Assembly: GCF_014529935.1 (NCBI RefSeq)
Contig: NZ_JACVFC010000002.1
Span: 186,001-250,000, forward strand
Length of the DNA stretch: 64,000 bases
Reading direction: 5' to 3'
From: Chitinophaga qingshengii
GTDB taxonomy: Bacteria > Bacteroidota > Bacteroidia > Chitinophagales > Chitinophagaceae
Below are positions 27,996 to 37,607 of the stretch, piece after piece. The first letter of the stretch is position 1. Every line of letters begins with the position of its first letter. A program made the position numbers and the translations under genes. Below the pieces are notes generated by a model that saw only the letters and a list, made by a program, of their open reading frames with translations, ran no database searches and was not told the DNA's origin.

Positions 27996-28901
27996 TTATT
28001 TAGCGCTGATCACTTCATTCAGCAAATATCCTTTTCCATCGAACAACATGTATAGCGGCGGCGCCTTATACCAGGGCACGCCGGCTTTACGGGCATGTGC
28101 CTGGATATGCAGGTGCGGCTCCGTGCTGAAACCGGAGTTGCCCACGCATCCCAGCGCTTGTCCCTGTTTTACATATTGCCCTTCCCTTACCACCACGCTG
28201 TTCATTTTCAGGTGACCTGCAAAGAAGTAGCAGTCGGCCCCTTCCAGCAACACCTGGTTGGTATTCCTGGGTCCGCGGTCCATATTGGGCGGAATATTAT
28301 CGGGGTTATCACCATAAGCCCTGCGAACCGTACCATCGCAGGGAGCATATACCGTATCATTGAAGATCCAGTAATCATCCAGCTTACGGGAGAATACGCT
28401 GGCTGCACGGCAGCCGCGGCTGTCCAGCTTCACGATGTCCATTGCATAAACAGCCCCACGCAGACTGAAATGAAATACATTGGAAGGTAATCCTTTGCCG
28501 CCCTGCAATACAAAGTAGTGGCCGGATTTCAGCGGAAACATGAGGTTCACCGTGCGCGGTGTACCGGTAGTACCCGTGAAATACAGCATGGTAGCCAGTA
28601 CGAACAGGGCCGACAACAGCAGGTTAGCGCCTTTTTTCCAGGCGGGCAGCGGCGCGGGCATATGGCGGCGGTTGAAAGGCAACCACGCTATCGCTAACAA
28701 CAACAGTATACCGAATACATATTTACTGTAGACAGACAGGTACACCCAGGTGCCATAGAGATACAGAAAAGTACCCAATGACAGTCCCAGCAACAATACC
28801 GGATAGGAGCGGCTCAGTGGCCGGCGGCCGGCCCGGTACAACAGGTAAAGGCTATAGAGCGCCAAGGCGAGGGTAATACATAATAACGACCAGGTGATCA
28901 T
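27996..28901 (-). CDS. Membrane-anchored M23-type peptidase
   Basis: The 301-residue protein has four hydrophobic helices in the first 125 residues and then a LytM/M23 fold with APCDGTVRRAYGDN, GHLKMNSVVVREGQYVKQGQALG, VGNSGFSTEPHLHIQAH. The HxH zinc pair is present in HLHIQ. The first part of the zinc site, usually HxxxD, reads VYAMD, so the first His seems to be replaced. M23 enzymes cut peptidoglycan cross-links; without the first ligand this one may be inactive or use another residue. Confidence 0.78.
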   Translation of the reverse strand: MITWSLLCITLALALYSLYLLYRAGRRPLSRSYPVLLLGLSLGTFLYLYGTWVYLSVYSKYVFGILLLLAIAWLPFNRRHMPAPLPAWKKGANLLLSALFVLATMLYFTGTTGTPRTVNLMFPLKSGHYFVLQGGKGLPSNVFHFSLRGAVYAMDIVKLDSRGCRAASVFSRKLDDYWIFNDTVYAPCDGTVRRAYGDNPDNIPPNMDRGPRNTNQVLLEGADCYFFAGHLKMNSVVVREGQYVKQGQALGCVGNSGFSTEPHLHIQAHARKAGVPWYKAPPLYMLFDGKGYLLNEVISAK

Positions 28902-28995
28902 AGTAAAGCCAATCTTTCTGCAAATATCAATAATTTTTCACCGGGGCGAAGTACCATAATATTTATGTAACATTGTAACCCTAGTTATAACCATC

Positions 28996-30546
28996 ATGGA
29001 AAAGATTATTCAAACCGACTCCGGTATTATCATCGATCCGCTGTACACCCAGCCGGTACCGATGGACGAACAGCCTGGCATCTTCCCTTTTACCCGTGGC
29101 ATTCATGCTTCGATGTATCGTGATAAACTGTGGACCATGCGGCAGTATGCTGGTTTCAGCACCGCCGAAGAATCCAACAAAAGATATCATTATCTGTTGA
29201 GTCAGGGCGTGATGGGCCTTAGTGTCGCCTTTGATCTTCCTACCCAGATCGGATACGACTCCGACCATGCCATGTCTGAAGGGGAAGTAGGAAAAGTAGG
29301 TGTAGCCATTGATTCACTCGACGATATGGAAATCCTGTTTAAAGGTATCTCCCTGGAACAGATCTCCACCTCCATGACCATCAATGCCACCGGGTTTATC
29401 CTGCTGGCGCTTTATATTGCCCTTGCCAAAAAGCAGGGCGCCGATCTGAAAAAGATTTCCGGTACCATCCAGAACGATATCCTGAAGGAATATGCCGCCC
29501 GCGGCACCTTCATTTATCCGCCTAAACCTTCCATGCGGCTTATTACCGATATATTCGACTACTGCAGCCGGGAAGTGCCCAAGTGGAACACCATTTCCAT
29601 TTCCGGTTATCATATCCGGGAAGCCGGCGCTAATGCCGTACAGGAACTGGCTTTCACCCTCTCTAACGGTAAAGCCTATCTGAAAGCCGCCCTGGAAAAA
29701 GGACTTGACATCAACGTATTTGCCAAAAGGTTGTCTTTCTTTTTTAATGCGCACAACCATCTCTTTGAAGAAGTGGCCAAATTCCGCGCCGCCCGCAGGA
29801 TGTGGGCTCATATCACCAAAGAGCTGGGCGCTACAGACCCTAAAGCGCAGATGCTGCGTTTTCACACACAAACCGGAGGCAGTACCCTTACCGCCCAGCA
29901 GCCACACAACAACATTGTACGCGTAGCCATACAAACGCTGGCCGCTACCATGGGCGGCACACAGTCGCTGCATACCAACGGATACGACGAAGCCCTCTCC
30001 CTGCCCACCGAAGAGGCGGCCCGCATCGCTTTGCGTACCCAGCAGATCGTGGGTTATGAAAGCGGTGTAGCCGACACCGTAGATCCGCTGGCAGGCTCTT
30101 ATTACGTGGAAGCGCTGACCAACGAAGTAGAAAACCGGGCCTGGGACCTCATCCACAAAATTGATGCGATGGGTGGTGCCGTCAGCGCCATTGAACAAGG
30201 TTTTATACAGGATGAAATCGCGCGAAGCGCGTATAAATATCAGCAGGAGGTAGAAAACAATGAAAAAATTATTGTGGGTGTCAACAAATTTGTGGCAGCC
30301 GATAATCAGCCTCCGGAAGTATTCCGCATCGACGACAGCATTCGCCAGATGCAGTCCGACCGGCTGAAAGCCCTGCGTGCCCGTCGTGATAATGACGCCG
30401 CAGAACAATGTCTGCAGCGTATCCGGGAGGCGGCGCAAACCACCGAAAACCTGATGCCGCTGGTCGTTACCGCGGTTGAAAATTATTGCACCTTAGGTGA
30501 AATTGCGGATGCACTTCGTCAGGTATGGGGAGAATATAAAGCATAA
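28996..30546 (+). CDS. Methylmalonyl-CoA mutase family, catalytic subunit without B12 domain
   Basis: The 516-residue protein is the acyl-CoA-binding barrel of the B12-dependent mutase family. It shows GIHASMYRDKLWTMRQYAGF, SVAFDLPTQIGYDSDH, ISGYHIREAGA, TQTGGSTLTAQQPHNNIVR, GGTQSLHTNGYDEAL and SGVADTVDPLAGSYYVE. The cobalamin-binding domain (DxHxxG) is absent, so a separate small subunit is needed; none is encoded in this window. The family includes methylmalonyl-CoA and isobutyryl-type mutases, and the exact substrate cannot be told. A -7-like TAACATTG lies near 28970. Confidence 0.9.
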   Translation: MEKIIQTDSGIIIDPLYTQPVPMDEQPGIFPFTRGIHASMYRDKLWTMRQYAGFSTAEESNKRYHYLLSQGVMGLSVAFDLPTQIGYDSDHAMSEGEVGKVGVAIDSLDDMEILFKGISLEQISTSMTINATGFILLALYIALAKKQGADLKKISGTIQNDILKEYAARGTFIYPPKPSMRLITDIFDYCSREVPKWNTISISGYHIREAGANAVQELAFTLSNGKAYLKAALEKGLDINVFAKRLSFFFNAHNHLFEEVAKFRAARRMWAHITKELGATDPKAQMLRFHTQTGGSTLTAQQPHNNIVRVAIQTLAATMGGTQSLHTNGYDEALSLPTEEAARIALRTQQIVGYESGVADTVDPLAGSYYVEALTNEVENRAWDLIHKIDAMGGAVSAIEQGFIQDEIARSAYKYQQEVENNEKIIVGVNKFVAADNQPPEVFRIDDSIRQMQSDRLKALRARRDNDAAEQCLQRIREAAQTTENLMPLVVTAVENYCTLGEIADALRQVWGEYKA

Positions 30547-30564
30547 CTTATCGAATTCGTTCAC

Positions 30565-30593
30565 TTTTTATTCATAATTGATATTTATTTTTG
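30565..30593 (+). promoter_or_regulatory. Promoter of the methyltransferase gene
   Basis: TTTT (30565-30568), 17 bases, then a perfect TAnnTTTG box, TATTTTTG (30586-30593). The leader to the TTG start at 30615 would be about 17 nt. Confidence 0.5.
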
Positions 30594-30614
30594 GGGTCTA
30601 AAAAAAATTAACAC

Positions 30615-31502
30615 TTGATCTATTACAATAGCTGTCCGCTTTGTGGTTCATCACAAATTCATGAAGCACTTACCGCTAAAGACTACACTGTATCCAAAGA
30701 AACATTTGCCATATTCCATTGCGGGGGTTGTGGCGGCCGTTTTACGCAGAATGTGCCGGACAATCAGCAAATAGGCCGGTATTACCAATCGCAGGAATAC
30801 ATTTCCCATTCTGAAACCCGCCAGGGACTCATCAACCGTTTATACCACAGTGTCCGTAAGATAACGCTGCGTTCCAAACAAAACTGGGTACGTAATGCTG
30901 CCGGTATAAAACAGGGGAACCTGTTGGATATAGGTTGCGGTACCGGCGCTTTCCTGCACTACATGCAGGTAGGCGGATGGACAGTTACCGGCCTTGAACC
31001 CGATGAAAACGCGCGTCACAATGCCAAAACACTTTACAATATAGATCCGCTTCCGATCGATCAGCTTTTTCAGTTGCCCCAACAACAGTACGATGCCATC
31101 ACCATGTGGCATGTACTGGAACATGTGCATGAGCTGCATCGTTACCTGGACCGTATCCGGGAGCTGCTGAAACCTGGTGGCGCCCTGTTGATAGCGGTTC
31201 CCAACTATACGTCTTCCGACGCAGCACATTACGGTGAGTATTGGGCCGCCTACGATGTACCCCGTCACCTGTATCACTTCTCTCCTGCCGCTATGGAAAA
31301 GCTGCTGGGTCAGCACCAGATCAAACTGGTAAAAAAACATCCGATGGTATTCGATGGTTTTTATGTAAGCCTGCTGAGTGAGAAATACAAAACCGGCAAA
31401 AGCCGGCTGCTGGCTGGTTTCTTCCATGGTTTCCGTTCTTATCGGAAAGGACTGAAAAGAGTGGACCAGTGCAGTTCTATCGTATATGAGTGTAAGTTAT
31501 AA
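30615..31502 (+). CDS. Class I SAM-dependent methyltransferase with N-terminal zinc ribbon
   Basis: The 295-residue protein begins with a small ribbon of two CxxC pairs (CPLCG and CGGCGG) and then a Rossmann methyltransferase with the SAM motif LLDIGCGTGAFLHYM, the acidic loop GLEPDENAR, and the post-motif AITMWHVLEHVHELHRYLDRIRELLKPGG. Such proteins often methylate sugars or glycolipid precursors in surface polysaccharide pathways, but the neighbours do not settle this. The start seems to be TTG at 30615, since an in-frame stop lies just before and no ATG precedes the CPLCG motif. Confidence 0.85.
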   Translation: MIYYNSCPLCGSSQIHEALTAKDYTVSKETFAIFHCGGCGGRFTQNVPDNQQIGRYYQSQEYISHSETRQGLINRLYHSVRKITLRSKQNWVRNAAGIKQGNLLDIGCGTGAFLHYMQVGGWTVTGLEPDENARHNAKTLYNIDPLPIDQLFQLPQQQYDAITMWHVLEHVHELHRYLDRIRELLKPGGALLIAVPNYTSSDAAHYGEYWAAYDVPRHLYHFSPAAMEKLLGQHQIKLVKKHPMVFDGFYVSLLSEKYKTGKSRLLAGFFHGFRSYRKGLKRVDQCSSIVYECKL

Positions 31503-31508
31503 ACGTTT

Positions 31509-31544
31509 AACAGGTAGCCGTTCTAACGCGGGCGGCTATCTGTT
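31509..31544 (+). terminator. Hairpin after the methyltransferase gene
   Basis: A 12-bp stem (31509-31520 with 31533-31544) with one G-T pair, followed by a short T-rich stretch. The remaining gap to 31843 shows no gene and no clear promoter box. Confidence 0.6.
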
Positions 31545-31843
31545 GTTTGTATAGACCGGCAAACCTTTCTGGAAAGCGGTCTGGAAAATAAAAACTGTTG
31601 GGAGGGGCATGACGACACGGAACGTTATCACCGGTTCAAAATACTATCCAGGAGAATAAAAAGAATCGATGACCCTGTTTATCATCTATATCATCCACGA
31701 GGGACCAATTCCCAGCCTTTAAGTGCCGAAACTGAAATCTATAGCCGAAAAGAATATTTAAAATCTGTTCGTTACCGGCAGTAGATCTGTGGGAAATACA
31801 TCAACCAGTTTTCATGGGGTATTCATCATTCAAACAAACAACC

Positions 31844-34213
31844 ATGATCAGGAACTATTTTAAGACGGCATTAAGAAATTTATGGAAAAACAAGTTGTAT
31901 ACCTTTGTTAACATCTTCGGGCTTGGCATAGGAATAGCATCCTGCCTGCTGATTGTAATTTACATTTTCCATGAATACAGCTATGATAAATTCCATAAGC
32001 ATGCGTCAAACATCTATATGATGTATGGCGAGCTAAGGATGGGTGAAAACAATATTCTTCTCCCTGAGGTCAGCTATCCTACCGGTGATATTGTACAAAA
32101 AAACTTTCCCGACGTTATCTCATTTGTACGTGTTAAACAAATAGAAAAGCCGGTAGCATTGGGCGTTTCCAACTCAGCCACGAATTTTTTTGAATCCAAC
32201 ATCATCTTTGCTGACCCTGCTTTCTTTAATATCTTTTCTTTTCCGTTGTTATCGGGTAACCCTGCGACAATATTAAACGCCCCCTTCAAAATAGTTATCA
32301 GCAAGCGGGCAGCCCGAAAATATTTCGGGAATGAAACACCTGTTGGAAAAACATTACAGTATGACAAGCATATCACCTTTGAAATAACCGGGGTTGCAGA
32401 CACCCCTCCTTCCAACTCCAGTATAGACTTTGATTTTGTTGGTTCTCTCTCCAGTCTCCGGCAACTGGAGCAGTATCAATCGGCCTTCGGGCAGCAGGGA
32501 ATTGGCTTGGGCGGATTTAAGACTTATTTTTATATCAACCCTGACAAGGTAGCGAAAACGGAAAAAAATATTAACCAGCTGGTATTCCAAACTGATCATG
32601 AAAACCCTGCAAAGTTCCATCTCATGCGGTTTGCTGATGGTCATCTCTATCTCAATTTTGGCGACATCTCCAATATAAAATATCTGAAAATTTTCTCGCT
32701 CATATCAGCGGTGATATTGCTGTTGGCGATCATCAATTATATCAGCCTGGCTATTACCGCCTATACGTCCCGGACCAAAGAAATTGGCATCCGGAAAGTT
32801 ATTGGCGCCGGTAGATCCGGTATTGCATGGCAGTATTATACAGAGTCAGCCTTAAATGTATCATTTGCCTGTATGATCGGTTTTACTGTTTTTGTTTTGA
32901 TACTTCCCCATTTCTACCGGCTGCTGGATTTAAAAATATCCGCGTCCTTTTTCCTGGAACCTATTGTTCTGGGAGGGTTGTTGTTAATTCCTCTTATCAC
33001 CATTCTGCTTTCGGGGAGTTATCCTGCATTGGTATTATCCTCCCTGCTGCCGGTAGACGCCTTATACAAAAGAAGTAACAAGGTTCACAACGGGCGTATG
33101 ATCAGAAAAACATTCGTCACACTTCAATTTGTTATCTCAGCGGTACTCATCATTTTCTGCATTGTTATGAACAAACAATTGCATTATATGAAGAACGCAG
33201 ACACCGGCATTAACATGAATAATTTGGTGATGGTTCCTTTTGGGAAAGAAATTAACCAGCATTACACTTCCGTAAAAGAACAATTATCCGGTATAAACGG
33301 CGTACAAGCGGTATCTGCAGCTGGTTATCAGATGTATGGGGGATATGATATGAGCTTTGCAAAAATGGGCCAGAATGATGCATTTGTATCTATCCCGACG
33401 CTTCAGATTGACTCGTCTTTTATTTCCTTACTGCAATTGAAGTGGAAGTTTCGTCCCTCCGGGAGCTTTCACAATAATACCATCGTCATTAATGAGGCTG
33501 TTATCGCAAAATTAAAGCTCGCTGACAATCCGGTTGGAAGCCGCATTATCATTAACGACCAGGATTTTTTCGTTGGCGGCGTATTAAAAAACTTTCACTT
33601 CGCCTCTATGCAGTCTCCGATTGACGGCTTGTTTTTCAACATCCGTAACGATAGTTCAATGATGTGGAGCCCATATACAGATGGTTGCTTTTATATCCGG
33701 CTGCACAATGGCATCGATGCCGGACAGGTTATCCGGCAAATCAATTCGATTTATAATGCATATGAGACTAATATACCTTTCCAATATCAATACTTATCGA
33801 CTGTGTTTAAAGACCTTTATAAGTCAGAAGACCGCCTGATCAGTATTATCACCTTTTTTACAGTACTGGCCATCGTTGTGGCTTCACTCGGATTGCTGGC
33901 GCTAGTCATTTTCACGACCCAGTTACGGACCAGGGAAGTAAGTATCCGGAAGATTATGGGGGCAGACGCCAATGCCATCATCCGGTTACTGTTACTGAAT
34001 TTTCTGCAACCAGTATTAATAGCCATTTGTCTGGCTACCCCCCTGGCTTTACTTATCATTCGAAGATGGCTGGAGAACTTCGCGTTCATTATTACCGTAA
34101 AATGGTACTACTTTATGGAAGCATATGCGATTATACTGGTAATAGCGCTGCTTACCATCGGATACACTTCTGTAAAAGCCGCCCTCGTTAATCCATTAAA
34201 AAATCTAAACTAG
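31844..34213 (+). CDS. FtsX/MacB-type ABC transporter permease
   Basis: The 789-residue membrane protein starts MIRNYFKTALRNLWKNKLYT, the usual opening of this Bacteroidota family, and has eight or so helices in two FtsX domains with MacB-like periplasmic parts. Signature stretches are TSRTKEIGIRKVIGAGRSGI (first) and TREVSIRKIMGADANAIIRL (second). It would act with a separate ATPase in lipoprotein, peptide or drug export, or signalling; no ATPase gene lies beside it. An ATG 30 bases upstream is possible but gives an atypical N-terminus. Its base composition seems a little more A/T-rich than its neighbours. Confidence 0.88.
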   Translation: MIRNYFKTALRNLWKNKLYTFVNIFGLGIGIASCLLIVIYIFHEYSYDKFHKHASNIYMMYGELRMGENNILLPEVSYPTGDIVQKNFPDVISFVRVKQIEKPVALGVSNSATNFFESNIIFADPAFFNIFSFPLLSGNPATILNAPFKIVISKRAARKYFGNETPVGKTLQYDKHITFEITGVADTPPSNSSIDFDFVGSLSSLRQLEQYQSAFGQQGIGLGGFKTYFYINPDKVAKTEKNINQLVFQTDHENPAKFHLMRFADGHLYLNFGDISNIKYLKIFSLISAVILLLAIINYISLAITAYTSRTKEIGIRKVIGAGRSGIAWQYYTESALNVSFACMIGFTVFVLILPHFYRLLDLKISASFFLEPIVLGGLLLIPLITILLSGSYPALVLSSLLPVDALYKRSNKVHNGRMIRKTFVTLQFVISAVLIIFCIVMNKQLHYMKNADTGINMNNLVMVPFGKEINQHYTSVKEQLSGINGVQAVSAAGYQMYGGYDMSFAKMGQNDAFVSIPTLQIDSSFISLLQLKWKFRPSGSFHNNTIVINEAVIAKLKLADNPVGSRIIINDQDFFVGGVLKNFHFASMQSPIDGLFFNIRNDSSMMWSPYTDGCFYIRLHNGIDAGQVIRQINSIYNAYETNIPFQYQYLSTVFKDLYKSEDRLISIITFFTVLAIVVASLGLLALVIFTTQLRTREVSIRKIMGADANAIIRLLLLNFLQPVLIAICLATPLALLIIRRWLENFAFIITVKWYYFMEAYAIILVIALLTIGYTSVKAALVNPLKNLN

Positions 34214-34361
34214 CCTCCATGAGGTTCTCCTCAAAATTTCCTTTTTTCTGGCAAACGAACCGGATGGATTGCGGCCCTGTGTCTTCGGATGATTGCCTAT
34301 GATAGCTTTACTGGTTTCATCAACCAGGATGACCTTTGCAAGCTAGATCATACCTCATAAC

Positions 34362-34396
34362 AAAAAGGCCCGCAGCTAATCGCTGCGGGCCTTTTT
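34362..34396. terminator. Bidirectional terminator between permease and S46 peptidase
   Basis: A 14-bp stem (34362-34375 with 34383-34396), core GGCCCGCAG/CTGCGGGCC, with A5 and T5 flanks. It serves both convergent genes. The remaining gap 34214-34361 has no supported gene. Confidence 0.9.
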
Positions 34397-34415
34397 ATTT
34401 ATCATTACACCAGTG

Positions 34416-36581
34416 TTATTTCACCAGTTTCATTTCATCAATAAGGCGGGTACAGCCGGCGTATTTATCCACGATAAACAGCACATAACGGATATCCACC
34501 ATAATGTTGCGGCAAATAGACGGATCGTAGTTGATATCGCTCATCGTACCTTCCCAGGTACGGTCGAAGTTAAGACCAATCAGGTGCCCGTAGGCATCCA
34601 GCGCAGGGCTGCCGGAATTACCGCCGGTAGTGTGGTTGCTGGCGATAAAACATACCGGCATACGGCCGTTTACACCATAGCGGCCATAGTCTTTGTTTTT
34701 ATGCAATTCAATGAGTTTAGCGGGCACATCGAATTCGTAATCGCCGGGAATGTATTTCTCCATAACTCCGTCGAGGTAGGTGTAGAAATCATAGTGAATG
34801 GCATCGCGGGGGCTGTAGCCATCTGCTTTGCCGTAGGTTACACGCAGGGTGCTGTTGGCATCCGGGTAAAAACGTTTTTTAGTTGCCATTACATCCATCT
34901 GCGCCTGCATGTAGGTGCGTTGCAGGTTATTGATGCTGTTTTGCAGATCGCTGACCGGTTTGCTGACATTATCCACAAAACCTTTACGCATGGCCATGAT
35001 CAGGCGTGTACCCGGATCTTTCCACATCTGGGCCACCACCGCGTTGTAGGGTTGTTGCACAAATGCTTTGAGTTTTTCCAGGGAAGTGAGGCCTGAACCA
35101 TTATAGATTTTATCTGCCAGTGCACGGCTGTCGTTATTGCTTTCGCCGCAGATCTGTGCATATTCCGTACCGGCGTACTGTTTAGGAACGCCTTTAGCGT
35201 AGATATCCAGCAGTTTAACCGCCACGTCGTGGTCTACCTGTGCATTGTAATTTTTATAAAACGACTGCATAGATTCCAGGAATTGCTGGCGCAGGGCTTC
35301 GTATTGTCCTTCGCCTTTGTCGCGTACTTCTCCGAGGAAACTGATGAGGCGGTCGCCGGCGGTGAACAGCTCCACGTTTTTCACCAGTTCACTGTAGTAG
35401 TCCCTGGTTTGAGCGTAGGGCCGTATGCGGCGGTACATTTCATTGAGGGAATCCAGCACACCGCTATATTTCACTTTCTGTTCCGCGTTAGCATCCAGCA
35501 GTTCGCGGTAGGTAGCTTCGTAGCGTTCCCTTTTTTCGATGCCACGGGTTTGTTTAACGCCCAGCATCTCGCCTTTCCATTTTTTCCAGGCATTGGCAGT
35601 GCTGGCGTATTTGGCAGCATACTGAATTTTGATTTGTTCATCTTTGCGCATATAGCCGTCAATTACTTCCAGGGCGGCATCGCGCATACCTACTTTGGCG
35701 GGATCGAGCGCTTCAACGGTCAGTTTCACCGCTTCAGAAGGCAGGTATTCGTTGGTACGGCCGGGGAACCCGAGTACCATGGTAAAGTCGTTTTGTTTCA
35801 CGCCCTTCAGGGAGATAGGCAGGAAATATTTCGGTGACAGCGGCACGTTATCCTGTGAATAGGGCGCCGGGCGGCCATCTTTTCCGGCATAGATGCGGAA
35901 CATGGAGAAGTCGCCGGTATGACGGGGCCATACCCAGTTATCGGTATCGGAACCGAATTTGCCGATAGAAGAAGGCGGCGTACCTACCAGGCGTACGTCG
36001 TTGAACGTTTCCGTTACGAACAGGAAATACTGGTTGCCTTCATAAAAAGGCTTCACCATCGTTTCCTGCCAGGATTCCTTACGGGCGTTCTGACGGATTT
36101 CGTTGAGGCGTTTATCGATGGCTGACTGGCGGTCGCGCTCGCTCATGCCGGGTTTAACATCCTGCAGGGCAGCTTTGGTAACATCATCGATACGCACGAT
36201 GAAAGTTACAAAGAGGCCGGGGTTGGACAGTTCTTCCGATGCTGTTTTAGCCCAGAAACCATTTTGCAGGAAGTTGTTTTGCAGGGAGGAGTGTTTCTGA
36301 ATAGACTCATAACCGCAGTGGTGGTTGGTGAGGATAAGCCCTTGTGAAGAGATCACCTCTGCTGTACAAAAGCCGCCGAAGCTGACGATCGCGTCTTTCA
36401 GGCTGCCTTTGTTGATGTTATAAATATCCGACGCATTGATTTTCATTCCCATTCCCTTCATCTCTTTCTCATTGAGTCCGGACAGCAGTTGTGGTAACCA
36501 CATTCCTTCCGTGGCATAAGTCAGCTGAGACAGTAGCAGGAGCACTGCTATAGCCAGCGGCTTCACGATTCGTTGCAACAT
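34416..36581 (-). CDS. S46 family dipeptidyl-peptidase (DPP11-like)
   Basis: Periplasmic S46 peptidases remove dipeptides from peptide N-termini for amino acid uptake. The 721-residue protein has a signal peptide (ending LTYATEG), the catalytic-His segment LILTNHHCGYESIQKHS (H87/H88) and the Ser segment TGGNSGSPALDAYGH (S656). Eighteen residues after S656 is an arginine in LNFDRTWEGT (R674). In Porphyromonas gingivalis the same spacing separates S655 and R673 of DPP11, which prefers Asp/Glu at P1, whereas DPP7 has glycine there. Thus an acidic P1 preference is inferred. The gene stands alone. Confidence 0.9.
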   Translation of the reverse strand: MLQRIVKPLAIAVLLLLSQLTYATEGMWLPQLLSGLNEKEMKGMGMKINASDIYNINKGSLKDAIVSFGGFCTAEVISSQGLILTNHHCGYESIQKHSSLQNNFLQNGFWAKTASEELSNPGLFVTFIVRIDDVTKAALQDVKPGMSERDRQSAIDKRLNEIRQNARKESWQETMVKPFYEGNQYFLFVTETFNDVRLVGTPPSSIGKFGSDTDNWVWPRHTGDFSMFRIYAGKDGRPAPYSQDNVPLSPKYFLPISLKGVKQNDFTMVLGFPGRTNEYLPSEAVKLTVEALDPAKVGMRDAALEVIDGYMRKDEQIKIQYAAKYASTANAWKKWKGEMLGVKQTRGIEKRERYEATYRELLDANAEQKVKYSGVLDSLNEMYRRIRPYAQTRDYYSELVKNVELFTAGDRLISFLGEVRDKGEGQYEALRQQFLESMQSFYKNYNAQVDHDVAVKLLDIYAKGVPKQYAGTEYAQICGESNNDSRALADKIYNGSGLTSLEKLKAFVQQPYNAVVAQMWKDPGTRLIMAMRKGFVDNVSKPVSDLQNSINNLQRTYMQAQMDVMATKKRFYPDANSTLRVTYGKADGYSPRDAIHYDFYTYLDGVMEKYIPGDYEFDVPAKLIELHKNKDYGRYGVNGRMPVCFIASNHTTGGNSGSPALDAYGHLIGLNFDRTWEGTMSDINYDPSICRNIMVDIRYVLFIVDKYAGCTRLIDEMKLVK

Positions 36582-36752
36582 ATCTGATATTCTTTTTATA
36601 GAACCGGCAATTTACTACAATTCGGGGAGGCGAGGAAAGATAAACCTGTGTTTCTGCGGATTCATCGAGATAAAGGCGGTGTTGACAGAGATGCAGTGCG
36701 ATAAACAGGGGAATTGGCGCATATTGAAACTGTTTCTGAATATCTGTTGAGC

Positions 36753-37526
36753 ATGTTTCGATCCAGGTTGATGGTTATAATGCTGCATATCACTGGTTGG
36801 GTGATATGTATGAGTCTTCCTTTGCTCTTTATCCGGGGGCAGTACTGGTACAATCATGTATTGGCCGTAGTGCTTTCCGTGGTGCTGAGCGGAGCGATTG
36901 AAGTCACCTGTCACCGGTGGCGCCAGTCGGAGCAGGCCTTACATAGTAAGGCACTGAAGGCAGCCGCCGAACTCTCTGCGCTGAAATCGCAGTTACAACC
37001 ACACTTTCTCTTTAATACCCTCAACAATATTTATTCGCTGGCCATGTTACAGCATGAGCATACCGCTGCCAGCATTTTGAAATTATCGAACATGATGCGG
37101 TATGCAACTACCGACACGGGACATGATTATGTTTTATTACAGCGGGAAATAGAATGTATACACGATTATATTGACTTACAGCAGTTGCGGCTAACGCCCC
37201 GTACCCGCGTGAAATTTTCCGTATCTGGTAATCCGGGTATCAAGTGTATTGCCCCGATGTTATTATTACCCTTTCTCGAAAAGGCCTTCCAGTATGGTGT
37301 TAGCAACCAGGAGACCTCCGAAATAGTAGTGCATCTGCAGGCGACCGATCGTTGTATACGGTTTTATTGCAGTAACCGGCAGTTCCCCATACATAGCGAT
37401 ACCAATACTGCAACGGATATCCGTTATGCGCAGGAGCGCCTGCAACAGTTGTATCCACAACGGCATCAGCTGCAGATAAAGGAAGATAACGGGGTACATG
37501 TGGTGAAGCTATCGCTGGATATTTGA
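36753..37526 (+). CDS. LytS-type histidine kinase homologue with degenerate ATP site
   Basis: The 257-residue protein has two N-terminal membrane helices and the His-box of the LytS/YpdA-type kinases (QLQPHFLFNTLNNIYS). The usual ATP-binding region reads LPFLEKAFQYGVS, where relatives have an Asn in place of the Lys after Glu, and the later glycine-rich G-box is replaced by TATDIRYAQERLQQLYP. So both ATP motifs are degenerate. A longer TTG start at 36714 is possible. No LytTR response regulator is next to it. It may be a pseudokinase or a regulatory partner. Confidence 0.7.
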   Translation: MFRSRLMVIMLHITGWVICMSLPLLFIRGQYWYNHVLAVVLSVVLSGAIEVTCHRWRQSEQALHSKALKAAAELSALKSQLQPHFLFNTLNNIYSLAMLQHEHTAASILKLSNMMRYATTDTGHDYVLLQREIECIHDYIDLQQLRLTPRTRVKFSVSGNPGIKCIAPMLLLPFLEKAFQYGVSNQETSEIVVHLQATDRCIRFYCSNRQFPIHSDTNTATDIRYAQERLQQLYPQRHQLQIKEDNGVHVVKLSLDI

Positions 37527-37528
37527 GC

Positions 37529-37597
37529 ATTTGGTTATTTGATTATTGAAGTCATCAACAGTAAACCCTGACGACTTCAATAATCAAATAACCAAAT
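37529..37597. repeat. 25-bp perfect palindrome between convergent genes
   Basis: The arms 37529-37553 and 37573-37597 are perfectly complementary (words ATTTGGTTATTTGATTATTG). The 19-base loop lies between the kinase homologue and the M57-like peptidase, ten bases before the latter's stop. Confidence 0.85.
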
Positions 37598-37607
37598 ATC
37601 AAAATGA

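Noticed and set aside
34216..34345. An open stretch of about 44 codons on the minus strand between the permease and terminator (ILVDETSKAIIGNHPKTQG)
   Set aside because: It looks vaguely protein-like but has no start codon in range and no known family; it may be a decayed gene fragment, and evidence is too thin to list.
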